From the NCBI GenBank assembly GCA_900757595.1, contig CAAEOL010000063.1, positions 48,141-112,140 of the forward strand: a stretch of 64,000 nt of DNA. The letters run 5' to 3'. This document shows, in pieces, positions 33,721 through 42,082 of the stretch (position 1 is its first letter; each line of letters begins with the position of its first letter). The notes beneath the pieces are model-generated. The model was not told the origin of the DNA, did no database searches, and was given only the letters and a program-made list of their open reading frames with translations. This DNA is from an uncultured Collinsella sp. GTDB taxonomy: Bacteria; Actinomycetota; Coriobacteriia; Coriobacteriales; Coriobacteriaceae. A program made the position numbers and the translations under genes.

Positions 33721-35178
33721 ATGGAAGCGGAAAAGAAGGCGTTTAAGATTACCAAGCGCGAAATTGGCTTTGTGCTGGGTATCGTTGTCTTTTTGCTGGT
33801 GAAGTTTCTTCCTTTGGCGGAGCTGAGCTCGACGGTCGAGCTCACGGTCGGCGGCCAGACCTGTCTGGCACTGACGCTCGCCACGGTGGTGTTCTGGGCG
33901 TGTGGCGTGGCACAGCCGGGCTTTGTGGGCCTGCTCTATTGCGCGCTGCTCGTTCTGTTCAAGGTGTGCGTGGACGACACGGGTGCCGCGAGCATCTCGG
34001 CGACGGTCGCCTCCACGTTTAGCTCGTGGACCAAAGCCACCATGTGGCTCGTCATCGGCGCCTACCTCATCGCCAGCGCGGTCAAGGAGTCGGGCCTGGG
34101 CGAGCGCATCGCCTATGCGTTTATGCTCAAGTTCGTGCGCGATGCCAAGTCGCTCATCATCTCGATCTTCGCGCTCACCTTTGTGCTGTCGCTGCTGATC
34201 CCGCATCCGTTCCCCCGCGCCTTCCTCATCCTCGCCGTCGTCTCGGTCATTGCCGAGTCCGCCGGCTACGGTGACGACGACCGCGGCAAGCTCGGCTTTC
34301 TCGTGTTTGCCGCTGCCGCCCCGGGTTCCATGTTCTTCCTGACGGGCGACTCCACGCTCAACCCGCTCGTTGCGCAGTACAGCGTCGAGGCCGGCGGCAT
34401 GAGCCCGTCCTTTATCGACTGGTTCCTGTACATGAGCGTGCCTATGCTGGTCGCTCTGCTGTGCACCCTGTTCCTGGGCCTCTTCCTCTTTAAGCCCAGC
34501 AAGGAGCTCGTCTACGATCGCGAGCAGATCGTGGCCAAGCAGGCCGCGCTCGACAAGCTCTCCGTCAAGGAGATTCGCACCGTCGTGTGGCTTGTCGTCG
34601 CCATCGCGCTGTGGCTCACCGTCTCGGGCGATTACATCGGCTGGGTGACACTTGCCATCGGCGTCGCGCTCGCCATGCCCATCATCGGCGAGGTCCTCAC
34701 CCCCGCCAGCTGGAACGCTGTCGACATCAAGTCCCTCATGTTCCTGACGGCTGCCATGGCCGTGGGCTCCGTGGGCGGCGCCACCGGCATGAACGCCTGG
34801 ATTGCCGATGTCGTGCTTCCCAGCTCCGTGCCCGAGAACATCTTCCTGTTCGCCCTGCTTGTCGCCGCGCTTTCCATGATCATCCACATGTTCATGGGCT
34901 CGGTCATGGCCGTGCTCGGCGTGTGCGTGCCGGCGTTCATCAGCTTTGCGGCCGGCTCCAGCGTGAGCCCGCTCGCCGTGGCGCTCATCGTCTTCACGTC
35001 CATCAACATCCACTACATCCTGCCGTTCCATAACCTGCCGATCCTTATCGGCGAGGGCAAGGACGCCGGCGGCTACACCTCCAAAGAGGCCATGCGCATG
35101 GGCATTCCCCTCACTGCGGTCGTCTTTATCGTCGTGCTGGTTGAGGCCGCCTGGTTCCACCTCTTTGGCCTGATGTAA
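33721..35178 (+). CDS. DASS/SLC13-type anion transporter
   Basis: A 485-residue membrane protein with about 12-13 hydrophobic segments, resembling divalent anion:sodium symporters and the ArsB/NhaD superfamily: TLATVVFWACGVAQPGFVGLLY near the N-terminus and a late segment SVSPLAVALIVFTSINIHYILPFHNLPILIG. Start ATG 33721 follows AAAGGTGGGGAG. Located between the flavin-chaperone fusion and ubiD, so import of an aromatic or hydroxy-aromatic carboxylate for decarboxylation is likely (inference; gallate is the precedent from Lactobacillus plantarum). Confidence 0.83.
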   Translation: MEAEKKAFKITKREIGFVLGIVVFLLVKFLPLAELSSTVELTVGGQTCLALTLATVVFWACGVAQPGFVGLLYCALLVLFKVCVDDTGAASISATVASTFSSWTKATMWLVIGAYLIASAVKESGLGERIAYAFMLKFVRDAKSLIISIFALTFVLSLLIPHPFPRAFLILAVVSVIAESAGYGDDDRGKLGFLVFAAAAPGSMFFLTGDSTLNPLVAQYSVEAGGMSPSFIDWFLYMSVPMLVALLCTLFLGLFLFKPSKELVYDREQIVAKQAALDKLSVKEIRTVVWLVVAIALWLTVSGDYIGWVTLAIGVALAMPIIGEVLTPASWNAVDIKSLMFLTAAMAVGSVGGATGMNAWIADVVLPSSVPENIFLFALLVAALSMIIHMFMGSVMAVLGVCVPAFISFAAGSSVSPLAVALIVFTSINIHYILPFHNLPILIGEGKDAGGYTSKEAMRMGIPLTAVVFIVVLVEAAWFHLFGLM

Positions 35179-35275
35179 GCGGCCGAGCGCCCCATCCATG
35201 AGCGCCATGGCCCCACTACGTTCCCCAGCCCGGCGGCACTCCCGCCGCCGGGCACTCTCCCGAAAGGAGCACGCT

Positions 35276-36763
35276 ATGTCCACTACCGATGCTTCCCAGA
35301 TCCACGACCTGCGCTCCGCACTCGACTTTTTGCGCGAGATGCCGGGCCAGCTGCTCGAGACCGACACCCAGGTCGATCCCGATGCCGAGGTCTCGGGCGT
35401 CTATCGCCACGTCGGTGCCGGCGGCACCGTTATGCGTCCGACCAAAGAGGGCCCGGCGATGGTCTTCAACAACGTCAAGGGCTTTGACGATGCCAAGGTC
35501 TGCATCGGCATGCTTGCCAGCCGCAAGCGCGTTGCCGCCCTGCTCGACCTGGACGAGGAGCACCTGGGCCTCGAGATCGGCAAGCGCTTCGAGAACCTGA
35601 TCGCGCCTGAGCAGATCGCCGAGGGTGCGCACGTCGACTGCCAGGAGGTCGTGTACAAGGCGACCGACGAGGGCTTTGACCTGCGCAAGATCGTCCCCGC
35701 TCCTACCAACACGCCCGTCGACGGCGGCCCCTACATCACCATGGGCCTCGCCTACGGCACGAGCCCCGACGGCTCCCAGTCCGACGTGACCATCCACCGC
35801 TTCTCCTGCGTCGACAAGGACAAGCTCGCCATGTGGATCACTCCGGGCAGCCGTCACCTGGGCGCGTTCTTTGACGAGTACTGCCAGCGCGGCGAGGACA
35901 TGCCCATTTCCATCTCCATCGGCCTGGACCCCGCCGTGTACATGTGCTGCGGCTTCGAGGCTCCCACCACGCCGCTCGGCTTCAACGAGCTGCAGATCGC
36001 CGGCGCCCTGCGCGGCCATGCCGTCGAGCTTGCCGACTGCGTCACCGTTCCGCAGAAGTGCATTGCCAATGCCGAGTACGTGCTCGAGGGCTACCTCATG
36101 CACGACGAGACCATTAACGAGGACGTTAACGGCCACGGCTACGCCATGCCCGAGTTCCCCGGCTACACCGGCGGCGCCAAGGTCTGCCCGGTGATCAAGA
36201 TCACCGCCGTTACCACGCGCGTCAATCCCATCATGGAGAGCTGCATCGGCCCTTCGCACGAGCACGTTTCCATGGCCGGTATCCCCACCGAGGCTTCCAT
36301 CTACAAGATGGTCGAGACCGCCATCCCGGGCCGCCTGCTCAACGTTCACGCCGCCCCCTGCGGCGGCGGCAAGTTCGTTGCCATCATGCAGTTCAAGAAG
36401 TCGAGCAAAAATGACGAGGGCCGTCAGCGCAACGCCGCCATGCTCGCCTTCTCGGCGTTCTCCGAGCTCAAGCACGTGATCCTGGTTGACGAGGATGTCG
36501 ACATCTTTGATATGAGCGACGTGATGTGGGCCATGACCACGCGCTTCCAGGCCGACGTGGACCTCATCACCATCCCTGGCTGCCACTGCCACGTGCTCGA
36601 CCCGTCCAACGACCCCGCGTTCGACCCCACGATCCGCGAGCACGGCATCGCCTGCAAGGCCATCTTCGACTGCACGGTCCCGTTCAACCTCAAGAAGAGC
36701 TTCATCCGCTCGCAGTTCATGGAGATCGACACAGATAAGTGGGCAGCAGAGCTCGCTTTCTAG
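35276..36763 (+). CDS. UbiD-family prenylated-FMN-dependent decarboxylase
   Basis: A 495-residue UbiD-type decarboxylase, length like LpdC gallate decarboxylase. It should decarboxylate an aromatic or unsaturated acid using prenylated FMN and Mn2+/K+. Seen: FLREMPGQLLETDTQVDPDAEVS at the N-terminus, GGPYITMGLAYGTSPDG (about 152-168, flavin/metal region), ISIGLDPAVYMCCG, and IMESCIGPSHEHVSMAGIPTEA (about 319-340) with active-site acid residues. Start ATG 35276 has AAAGGAG. The 97 bp before it contain a small GC hairpin CCGGCGG/CCGCCGG. Followed 33 bp later by ubiX, which makes its cofactor. Confidence 0.9.
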   Translation: MSTTDASQIHDLRSALDFLREMPGQLLETDTQVDPDAEVSGVYRHVGAGGTVMRPTKEGPAMVFNNVKGFDDAKVCIGMLASRKRVAALLDLDEEHLGLEIGKRFENLIAPEQIAEGAHVDCQEVVYKATDEGFDLRKIVPAPTNTPVDGGPYITMGLAYGTSPDGSQSDVTIHRFSCVDKDKLAMWITPGSRHLGAFFDEYCQRGEDMPISISIGLDPAVYMCCGFEAPTTPLGFNELQIAGALRGHAVELADCVTVPQKCIANAEYVLEGYLMHDETINEDVNGHGYAMPEFPGYTGGAKVCPVIKITAVTTRVNPIMESCIGPSHEHVSMAGIPTEASIYKMVETAIPGRLLNVHAAPCGGGKFVAIMQFKKSSKNDEGRQRNAAMLAFSAFSELKHVILVDEDVDIFDMSDVMWAMTTRFQADVDLITIPGCHCHVLDPSNDPAFDPTIREHGIACKAIFDCTVPFNLKKSFIRSQFMEIDTDKWAAELAF

Positions 36764-36796
36764 TGCGTAGCCCTACCAAGTAGTCAAGGAGTTGTC

Positions 36797-37375
36797 ATGC
36801 CTGAGTCTTCTGTTCGCCCCCGTCGCATTGTCGTTGGCGTTTCTGGTGCCAGCGGCGCTGCGCTGGGCCTCGAGTGTCTCAAGTGCCTGCGTCAGGCCGG
36901 TGCCGAGTCGGCGCTTGTCGTCACGCGTGGGGGAGAGATCACCATCGAGCAGGAGCTCGGCATGACGCTCGACGAGTTTGCCGCGCATGCCGATGTGGTC
37001 TACGACAACAAGAACATCGGCGCCGCCATCGCAAGCGGCACCTATCCGGTCGATGGCATGATCGTGGCCCCGTGCTCCATGAAGACGCTCGCCGGCATCG
37101 CAAGCGGCTACAGCGAAAACCTGCTGCTGCGTGCGGCCGACGTGCAGATGAAAGAGCAGCGCCGCCTGGTGCTCATGGTGCGCGAGACGCCCTTCAGCGC
37201 CATTCACGTCGACAACATGGCGCGTCTGGCGCGCGTACCGGGCGTCATGCTCATGCCGCCCATGCTCACGTTTTACAACGGCCCCGCCACGCTCGACGAC
37301 GCGGTGCATCACATCGCCGCCAAGGCGCTCGAGGCCGTCGGCGTGTCATGTGAAAACTATAAGCGCTGGTCATAG
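36797..37375 (+). CDS. ubiX: UbiX-family flavin prenyltransferase
   Basis: A 192-residue flavoprotein that attaches a dimethylallyl group from dimethylallyl monophosphate to FMN, making the prenylated FMN needed by UbiD. Seen: VVGVSGASGAALGLECL (FMN phosphate loop, about 12-28), APCSMKTLAGIASGYSENLLLRAADV (about 92-117, active-site Ser and Glu), RRLVLMVRETPFS (substrate phosphate binding Arg/Glu). Start ATG 36797 after AAGGAGTTGTC. Directly downstream of ubiD, as in lpdC/lpdB loci. Confidence 0.92.
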   Translation: MPESSVRPRRIVVGVSGASGAALGLECLKCLRQAGAESALVVTRGGEITIEQELGMTLDEFAAHADVVYDNKNIGAAIASGTYPVDGMIVAPCSMKTLAGIASGYSENLLLRAADVQMKEQRRLVLMVRETPFSAIHVDNMARLARVPGVMLMPPMLTFYNGPATLDDAVHHIAAKALEAVGVSCENYKRWS

Positions 37376-37407
37376 GCGTCTTTAGGGTAGGATACGAGTA
37401 GTGTTTG

Positions 37408-37438
37408 AGCCCGCTGCCCCTGTGGGTGGCGGGCTTTG
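37408..37438 (+). terminator. Hairpin after ubiX
   Basis: AGCCCGC (37408-37414) pairs with GCGGGCT (37429-37435) followed by TTG. It separates ubiX from the MerR gene, whose ribosome site lies 20 bp further on. Confidence 0.55.
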
Positions 37439-37467
37439 TGCGCAAAAAGGATGTGTCGGGAGGATCT

Positions 37468-38379
37468 ATGCAGACGGGCATGTATGCGATTAGCGAGATG
37501 GCGAGCTTGTTTAACGTTTCGCGCCAAACGCTCATCTACTACGACAAGATCGGCCTGTTTAAGCCCGCCGTGGTTAACGAAAAAGGCTACCGTTTCTATT
37601 CGCCCACGCAGATCCCGCTCATGCGCCTGATCTGCATGTTGCGCGATCTGGGGCTCGAGCTCGACGAGGTCGACCGCCTGACCTCGACGTTCGACATTGG
37701 CGAGATGACCGATCACCTGCGCTCGCGGGTTCAGGCGCTCGACAAGCAGATTGCCGGGCTCAAAGCCGAGCGTGCGAGCGTGCAGGAGCGCCTGAGTTTT
37801 TACGACGAGGCAGTCTACTGGCGCGAGCGCGAGGGCAGGCCGGAGCTCAAGCAGTTTGGGTGCCGCTACGTGGTCTTTGAGGAATTTCCGGGCGATATCG
37901 AGCGCGGCCGCTCGATGCTTCACCCCACGCTCATGCGGGCGATTCTGCGCATGCGTGCGCTGACGGGCACGCGTCCCATGCGCGGTTGGGGCGCCATGCT
38001 GCGTCGCGAGGCGCTGCGTTCCGTCGACCCTATTGCCGGCGCCGGCTCCTTTGCCGTGCTGCCGCGCGGTGCCGAGGAGCTGCTGCCGAGCGACGCTGCC
38101 GAGCTGGCAGAGATCGGCATCGAAGTGCTGCCCGAGGGCACATACCTGTGCATGAGTCGCTGGGGCATGCCGTACGAGCCCGAAGGCATCCGCGCCATCG
38201 TGGCCTGCATGGACGAGCACGCGCTCCAGCCCGTTGGCAACGCCTTCGACTTTTGCTACCTCGATACCACGAGCTACGACGAGTCCCACCAAGAGGACTT
38301 CTGCTGCATCCAAATCCCCGTCGCCCTTCAGATGCGACAAGGGGACGATCCCTTTGTCACATCCACGCCCATTTCTTAG
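37468..38379 (+). CDS. MerR-family regulator with C-terminal effector domain
   Basis: A 303-residue protein: MerR helix-turn-helix and wing (YAISEMASLFNVSRQTLIYYDKIGLFKPAVVNEKGYRFYS, about 6-45), coiled dimerisation helix (about 80-125, SRVQALDKQIAGLKAERASVQERL), then a GyrI/BmrR-like ligand domain. Start ATG 37468 has GGGAGGA. Likely regulator of the decarboxylase module in response to its substrate or a related aromatic (inference). Its last 16 residues (MRQGDDPFVTSTPIS) are encoded by a dispersed palindromic repeat, and its stop codon lies inside the operator palindrome of the next gene, so the native C-terminus has been replaced. Confidence 0.85.
   Translation: MQTGMYAISEMASLFNVSRQTLIYYDKIGLFKPAVVNEKGYRFYSPTQIPLMRLICMLRDLGLELDEVDRLTSTFDIGEMTDHLRSRVQALDKQIAGLKAERASVQERLSFYDEAVYWREREGRPELKQFGCRYVVFEEFPGDIERGRSMLHPTLMRAILRMRALTGTRPMRGWGAMLRREALRSVDPIAGAGSFAVLPRGAEELLPSDAAELAEIGIEVLPEGTYLCMSRWGMPYEPEGIRAIVACMDEHALQPVGNAFDFCYLDTTSYDESHQEDFCCIQIPVALQMRQGDDPFVTSTPIS
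38332..38362. repeat. Dispersed hairpin repeat, copy 4, inside merR
   Basis: ATGCGACAAGGGGAC and its near complement (CCCTTTGTCACAT) form the palindrome; it is translated as part of the MerR C-terminus. Confidence 0.7.
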
Positions 38380-38447
38380 AAACTTGCAAAATCTGCAAGT
38401 TTCTAAGGTGGCATCTTATAAACTTGCAAATAATGCAAGTTTATAAG
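38375..38447. promoter_or_regulatory. Two 33-bp palindromes upstream of AAA ATPase 2
   Basis: Palindrome 1 (38375-38407) has perfect 14-bp arms CTTAGAAACTTGCA; palindrome 2 (38415-38447) has perfect 14-bp arms CTTATAAACTTGCA. Both have 5-nt centres and start 40 bp apart. They differ only at symmetric positions and in the centre, so the palindromic form is conserved. Palindrome 2 ends 33 bp before the ATPase start. Palindrome 1 covers the merR stop codon. Confidence 0.75.
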
Positions 38448-38480
38448 TTTTCATGTCTGGACGGGCGCTAGGGAGACTCT

Positions 38481-39797
38481 ATGAACATCGTTCGCCGAAG
38501 CCGCTATCTTGATCGACTCATTGCTTTTCAGGATACCGACCTCATCAAAATCGTGACGGGTATACGCCGTTGCGGCAAATCCACGTTATTGGACATGATG
38601 AGGGAGCACCTGGCGCAACAGGGGGTGCCGGCCGAGCGTTTGCTGACCTTTAAGATGGAATCTCTAGAGTATGCGGGGATTACAGATTACCTGACGTTTT
38701 ATCGCATGGTTCGGGAGCGCGTTGACGGTGTCGATCGCCCCTATCTGTTCTTTGACGAGCTCCAGAATGTCGAGGGCTGGGAAAAGGCGGTTAACTCGCT
38801 CCGAATCGATTTGCCGTGCGATATCTATGTCACGGGCTCCAATGCCTTTTTGCTATCGAGCGAGCTTGCAACGCTTATCTCGGGCCGGTATATCGAGGTC
38901 AAGATGCAGCCGCTCACGTTTGGCGAGTATCTTGATTTTCGCTCGATTGATGCGGTCGTCGCCGAAGGGCTTAGCGAGAGGGCCGAGCTCGTTTCCAAGA
39001 CGGGCGATCGCCTTAATTCAAACACCGTGCTCGAGCAGTACATAACCTATGGCGGCATGCCGTTTCTGGCTCATGACGAGCCGAGACGCGAGGCGTGCCG
39101 CGACTACATCCGCAGCCTCTATCAGACGATTGTCGCGCGCGATATCCTATTGCGCGCGACGCGTAGAGGTCGCGGAGCTATCACCAAGCGCGACGTTCTC
39201 GAGCGGCTCTGTGCGTATCTGGCAGACAACATCTCCAATCAAACCTCGGTCAACAAAATCGTAGGGACGCTCAACGAATCGGTGGGCGGTAAGACCAACG
39301 CATCGACGGTGTCGGCGTATATTGACGCTCTGGAAGAGACGTACCTGTTTACCAAGGTAAAAAGGTATGACGTCAAGGGGCGGGAGCTTCTCAAGACAGG
39401 CGGTAAATATTACATAGCTGACACGGGAATCCGCAGCTATCTTGACGGATATAGAGACAGCGATAGCGGAAGGATGCTCGAGAACGTTATCTACAACCAG
39501 CTTGTCTTTGAAGGATACGAAGTGTTTTGCGGCCATCTGCGCGCGGGGGAAATCGACTTTGTCGCAATCGGCGAGGGATCGGACCGTAAATATATCCAGG
39601 TTACCGAACGGATCGATGTTGAGGCGACCAGAGAGCGTGAGCTGCGACCGCTCAAACTAAACACGCTGGGAAAAATCCCTGATTCGTACGAGAAGATCCT
39701 GATTGTCAGGGATGGTGAGCATCCAACAGACATCGACGGCATCAGAATCGTAGGGGCGGCCGATTTCTTGCTGAGAAACAAGATCGCCCACGGCTAA
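38481..39797 (+). CDS. AAA ATPase with DUF4143 (copy 2)
   Basis: A 438-residue ATP-binding protein, distant paralogue of the one at 20836. Walker A GIRRCGKST (about 27-35), Walker B YLFFDELQNVEGW (about 82-94), sensor-like VTGSNAFLL, then DUF4143. The C-terminal nuclease-like core reads GEIDFVAIG ... YIQVTER: the Asp is kept but the Glu-x-Lys pair of copy 1 has become Gln-x-Thr, so nuclease chemistry is unlikely here. Start ATG 38481 after GGGAGACTCT. Single gene, preceded by two perfect palindromes and followed by a dispersed hairpin. Function unknown. Confidence 0.87.
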   Translation: MNIVRRSRYLDRLIAFQDTDLIKIVTGIRRCGKSTLLDMMREHLAQQGVPAERLLTFKMESLEYAGITDYLTFYRMVRERVDGVDRPYLFFDELQNVEGWEKAVNSLRIDLPCDIYVTGSNAFLLSSELATLISGRYIEVKMQPLTFGEYLDFRSIDAVVAEGLSERAELVSKTGDRLNSNTVLEQYITYGGMPFLAHDEPRREACRDYIRSLYQTIVARDILLRATRRGRGAITKRDVLERLCAYLADNISNQTSVNKIVGTLNESVGGKTNASTVSAYIDALEETYLFTKVKRYDVKGRELLKTGGKYYIADTGIRSYLDGYRDSDSGRMLENVIYNQLVFEGYEVFCGHLRAGEIDFVAIGEGSDRKYIQVTERIDVEATRERELRPLKLNTLGKIPDSYEKILIVRDGEHPTDIDGIRIVGAADFLLRNKIAHG

Positions 39798-39804
39798 ACG
39801 CAAA

Positions 39805-39835
39805 ATGTGACAAAGGGACGGCCCCTTTGTCACAT
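39805..39835. repeat. Dispersed hairpin repeat, copy 5
   Basis: ATGTGACAAAGGGAC and its complement, separated by one base: a nearly perfect member of the family, directly after the ATPase stop; may act as its terminator. Confidence 0.75.
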
Positions 39836-39911
39836 TCCATGCGAGCTCCCGTGTCATATGGGGGTATAAGGCTAGCAAGTGTTTATTTGCGAGGCTTAAG
39901 GGGCGCCCCGT

Positions 39912-40781
39912 ATGGATATCGATAACTTTGAATGGTGGTATAGCGAGGGCGAGGCTCCGGACGAAGAGTGGGACGAGCCCGCTCCGTGTGACGTGTCGAG
40001 CGACGAGGACGAGGCCGGCAATGATGCCGGTGTCGAGCCTGAAGCCGCCTCCGATGCCGCCGAACCCCTAACCTTTGAACAGGCTTGGGCCCAGGCCGAG
40101 GCCGACGAGGCAAAGGCCGATGCCACGGCCACGCTGGGCGAGCCGGCCGATATGTCCATATCGCCGGCAAAGACCCCGCAGCCGCGCCATACCATCGACC
40201 CCGACAGTACGGCGTCCTTCAGCATTCTCGACGTGCCCGCGCAGGGAGCTCAGGCGCCTGCGCCCACGCATCGCCCCGACCTGGCTCGCGAGGAAGACGC
40301 GGGCCGCCGCTCGCCACTCGGCCCCATCCTCATCGCCTTTATGGCCGGCGTTATCGCCTGCTCGGCAATCGGCAGCGTCTGGGGCCACGTGGAACAGCAG
40401 CGCCAAGACGCTGCCAAGGTCGAGATGTCTGTCGAGCAGTCGCTCAGCCGCACGCGCTCGGTGCATGTGTCGGTCGAGGTCAAGGACGGCGCGACGTGGG
40501 ACACCGCGCGCGGCGACAGCCAGATGCTCGTCCATATCGTGGGCCGCACACTAAGGGGACAGGCGATTGACGAGTATCAATATGTCAACTCCGCTGGTGA
40601 CGGCATCGAACTCAAGCCCGGCGACTACGAGCTCACGGTCGACGAGCCGCCTGTCGCCACCGACGGCACGCGTTTCCGCGCCTCAAAGCGCATGGTTCCC
40701 GTGAGCTTTAACTCGCAGGCGCCCGATGCGGTCGACAGCACGCCGCAGGGCGGGTTCGACCTTTACGCAATCGCTCAATAA
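39912..40781 (+). CDS. Single-pass membrane protein with acidic N-terminus, unknown
   Basis: A 289-residue protein I do not recognise. Residues 1-75 are very acidic (MDIDNFEWWYSEGEAPDEEWDEP), then a low-complexity Pro/Ala linker, one membrane helix (about 137-157, PILIAFMAGVIACSAIGSVW), and an outer domain of about 130 residues with beta-rich character (RSVHVSVEVKDGATWDTARGD ... ELTVDEPPVATDGTRF), reminiscent of an Ig-like or fibronectin-like fold. The topology, cytoplasmic N-terminus and external C-terminus, is inferred. The ribosome site (AAGGGGCGCCCCGT) is imperfect. Codon use matches neighbours. Confidence 0.75.
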   Translation: MDIDNFEWWYSEGEAPDEEWDEPAPCDVSSDEDEAGNDAGVEPEAASDAAEPLTFEQAWAQAEADEAKADATATLGEPADMSISPAKTPQPRHTIDPDSTASFSILDVPAQGAQAPAPTHRPDLAREEDAGRRSPLGPILIAFMAGVIACSAIGSVWGHVEQQRQDAAKVEMSVEQSLSRTRSVHVSVEVKDGATWDTARGDSQMLVHIVGRTLRGQAIDEYQYVNSAGDGIELKPGDYELTVDEPPVATDGTRFRASKRMVPVSFNSQAPDAVDSTPQGGFDLYAIAQ

Positions 40782-40860
40782 CTGCGCCTGCCGCTTCTCC
40801 TTGCCGCCAAGAGTGGGACAATAGCCCTCGACACTGTTGTTTACTTTTGGAGGAAGTAGC

Positions 40861-41754
40861 ATGTCCACCGTCACCACCATCAAGCGCGGCGGCCTTACCG
40901 CGGCCATCGATTCCATGGGCGCCCAGCTCACGAGCCTTGCCCTCAACGGCAACGAGTATCTGTGGCAGGGCGACCCGGCCTTTTGGGGCAAGCACGCGCC
41001 CATTCTGTTCCCCATTGTGGGCTCGCTGCGCAACAACACGGCGACGTCTGCGGCCGGCACCTGCGAGATGCCGCGCCACGGCCTCGCGCGCATCGTCGAG
41101 CACAAGCTGGTCGAGGTCTCCGAGGACGGCTCGTCCGTCACCTACGAGATCACCGACACGCCCGAGTCGCTCAAGGCTTTCCCCTTCCACTTTAAGCTCA
41201 ACATGACCTATGCCCTAACCGGCGACGCCACGCTTACCCAGACCTTTGCCGTCACCAACACCGGCGACGTGGACCTGCCGTTCTCGGTGGGCGGCCACCC
41301 TGCATTTAACGTGCCCGCCCCCGGTGCCGAGGACGAGACGTTCGAGGATTACGAGCTGGCATTTACCGAGGCTTGGACCAACGAGGCCCCCATCATCACG
41401 CCCGATGGCCTCATGACGTTCGAAGGCAGCTACAGGGCGCCCGATAACTCGGACGTGCTGCCCATCACGCACCGCAGCTTCGATAACGACGCCATCATGT
41501 TCACCGATACCCCGGGCTCCACGCTCACGCTGCGCGGTCGCAAGTCGGGCCACGGCGTCAAGATCGACTTTGAGGGCTTTAAGTACATCGGCGTGTGGTC
41601 TGCCGCCAACGACGCCCCGTTTGTGGCGCTTGAGCCTTGGTCCGGCCACACCACCATGGACACCGAGGACGACGTCTTCGAGCACAAGGTCAACACCATC
41701 ACGCTGGCGCCGGGCGAGACGGACGTTCGCAGCTTTAGCGTCACCCTGCTCTAG
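40861..41754 (+). CDS. Aldose 1-epimerase family protein
   Basis: A 297-residue galactose-mutarotase-fold protein of the LacX/YeaD-like branch, interconverting alpha and beta anomers of sugars or sugar phosphates in the cytosol. Seen: GGLTAAIDSMGAQLTSLALNGNEYLWQGDPAFWGKHAPILFPIVG (about 11-55), RHGLAR (His of the active site, about 78-83), and GGHPAFNVP (catalytic-type His, about 149-157). Start ATG 40861 has TGGAGGAAG. Its TAG stop is followed at once by the two-hairpin repeat element. Confidence 0.87.
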   Translation: MSTVTTIKRGGLTAAIDSMGAQLTSLALNGNEYLWQGDPAFWGKHAPILFPIVGSLRNNTATSAAGTCEMPRHGLARIVEHKLVEVSEDGSSVTYEITDTPESLKAFPFHFKLNMTYALTGDATLTQTFAVTNTGDVDLPFSVGGHPAFNVPAPGAEDETFEDYELAFTEAWTNEAPIITPDGLMTFEGSYRAPDNSDVLPITHRSFDNDAIMFTDTPGSTLTLRGRKSGHGVKIDFEGFKYIGVWSAANDAPFVALEPWSGHTTMDTEDDVFEHKVNTITLAPGETDVRSFSVTLL

Positions 41755-41940
41755 AGGTTCCGCCGTTCTAACGAACGGCGGACCGGTCGACGCTGCGCCC
41801 TTAGGTTCCGCCGTTCTAACGAACGGCGGACCGGTCGACGCTGCGCGCCACCCAGAGCGACAATTTGCCATTCAAAAGGCAAGGCATGACCAGAAGGTCT
41901 ATGCCTTGCCTTTTTCATGCCAACTTGTTCGCTCTGGACG
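41755..41940 (+). repeat. Two-hairpin 3'-UTR element, copy A (first hairpin duplicated)
   Basis: Starts at the base after the epimerase stop. Hairpin 1, GGTTCCGCCGTTC/GAACGGCGG.CC, occurs twice as a 48-bp tandem (41756-41784 and 41804-41832). A 19-nt linker containing GACGCTGC leads to hairpin 2 (41852-41937): outer stem CCAGAGCG/CGCTCTGG, inner stem AAGGCAAGGCATGACC/GGTCTATGCCTTGCCTT with loop AGAA. Sister copies are at 47821 and 63406. The rest of the gap to 42082 is promoter DNA for the next gene without clear boxes. Confidence 0.8.
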
Positions 41941-42082
41941 TCGCTCGCTGGCATCGCCAAAACATCGACGTTCCCAATGACTACCGTGTGTCTATTAATT
42001 TTTCGAGCTTGTGCTGCGCTGCTGGTCGCTGGCGTATATCCTGTTAAGTCGTCAGCATACGATTCAACAGGGAAGGCAGATT

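Noticed and set aside
33469..35367. A 632-codon minus-strand frame opposite the DASS transporter
   Set aside because: The plus-strand transporter has clear membrane periodicity and a start site; the antisense product is charged repeats without family features.
42011..42082. Upstream extension of the amino-acid-binding protein to an earlier ATG
   Set aside because: It would place 24 residues before the signal peptide; ATG 42083 has GGAAGG and gives a normal lipoprotein signal.
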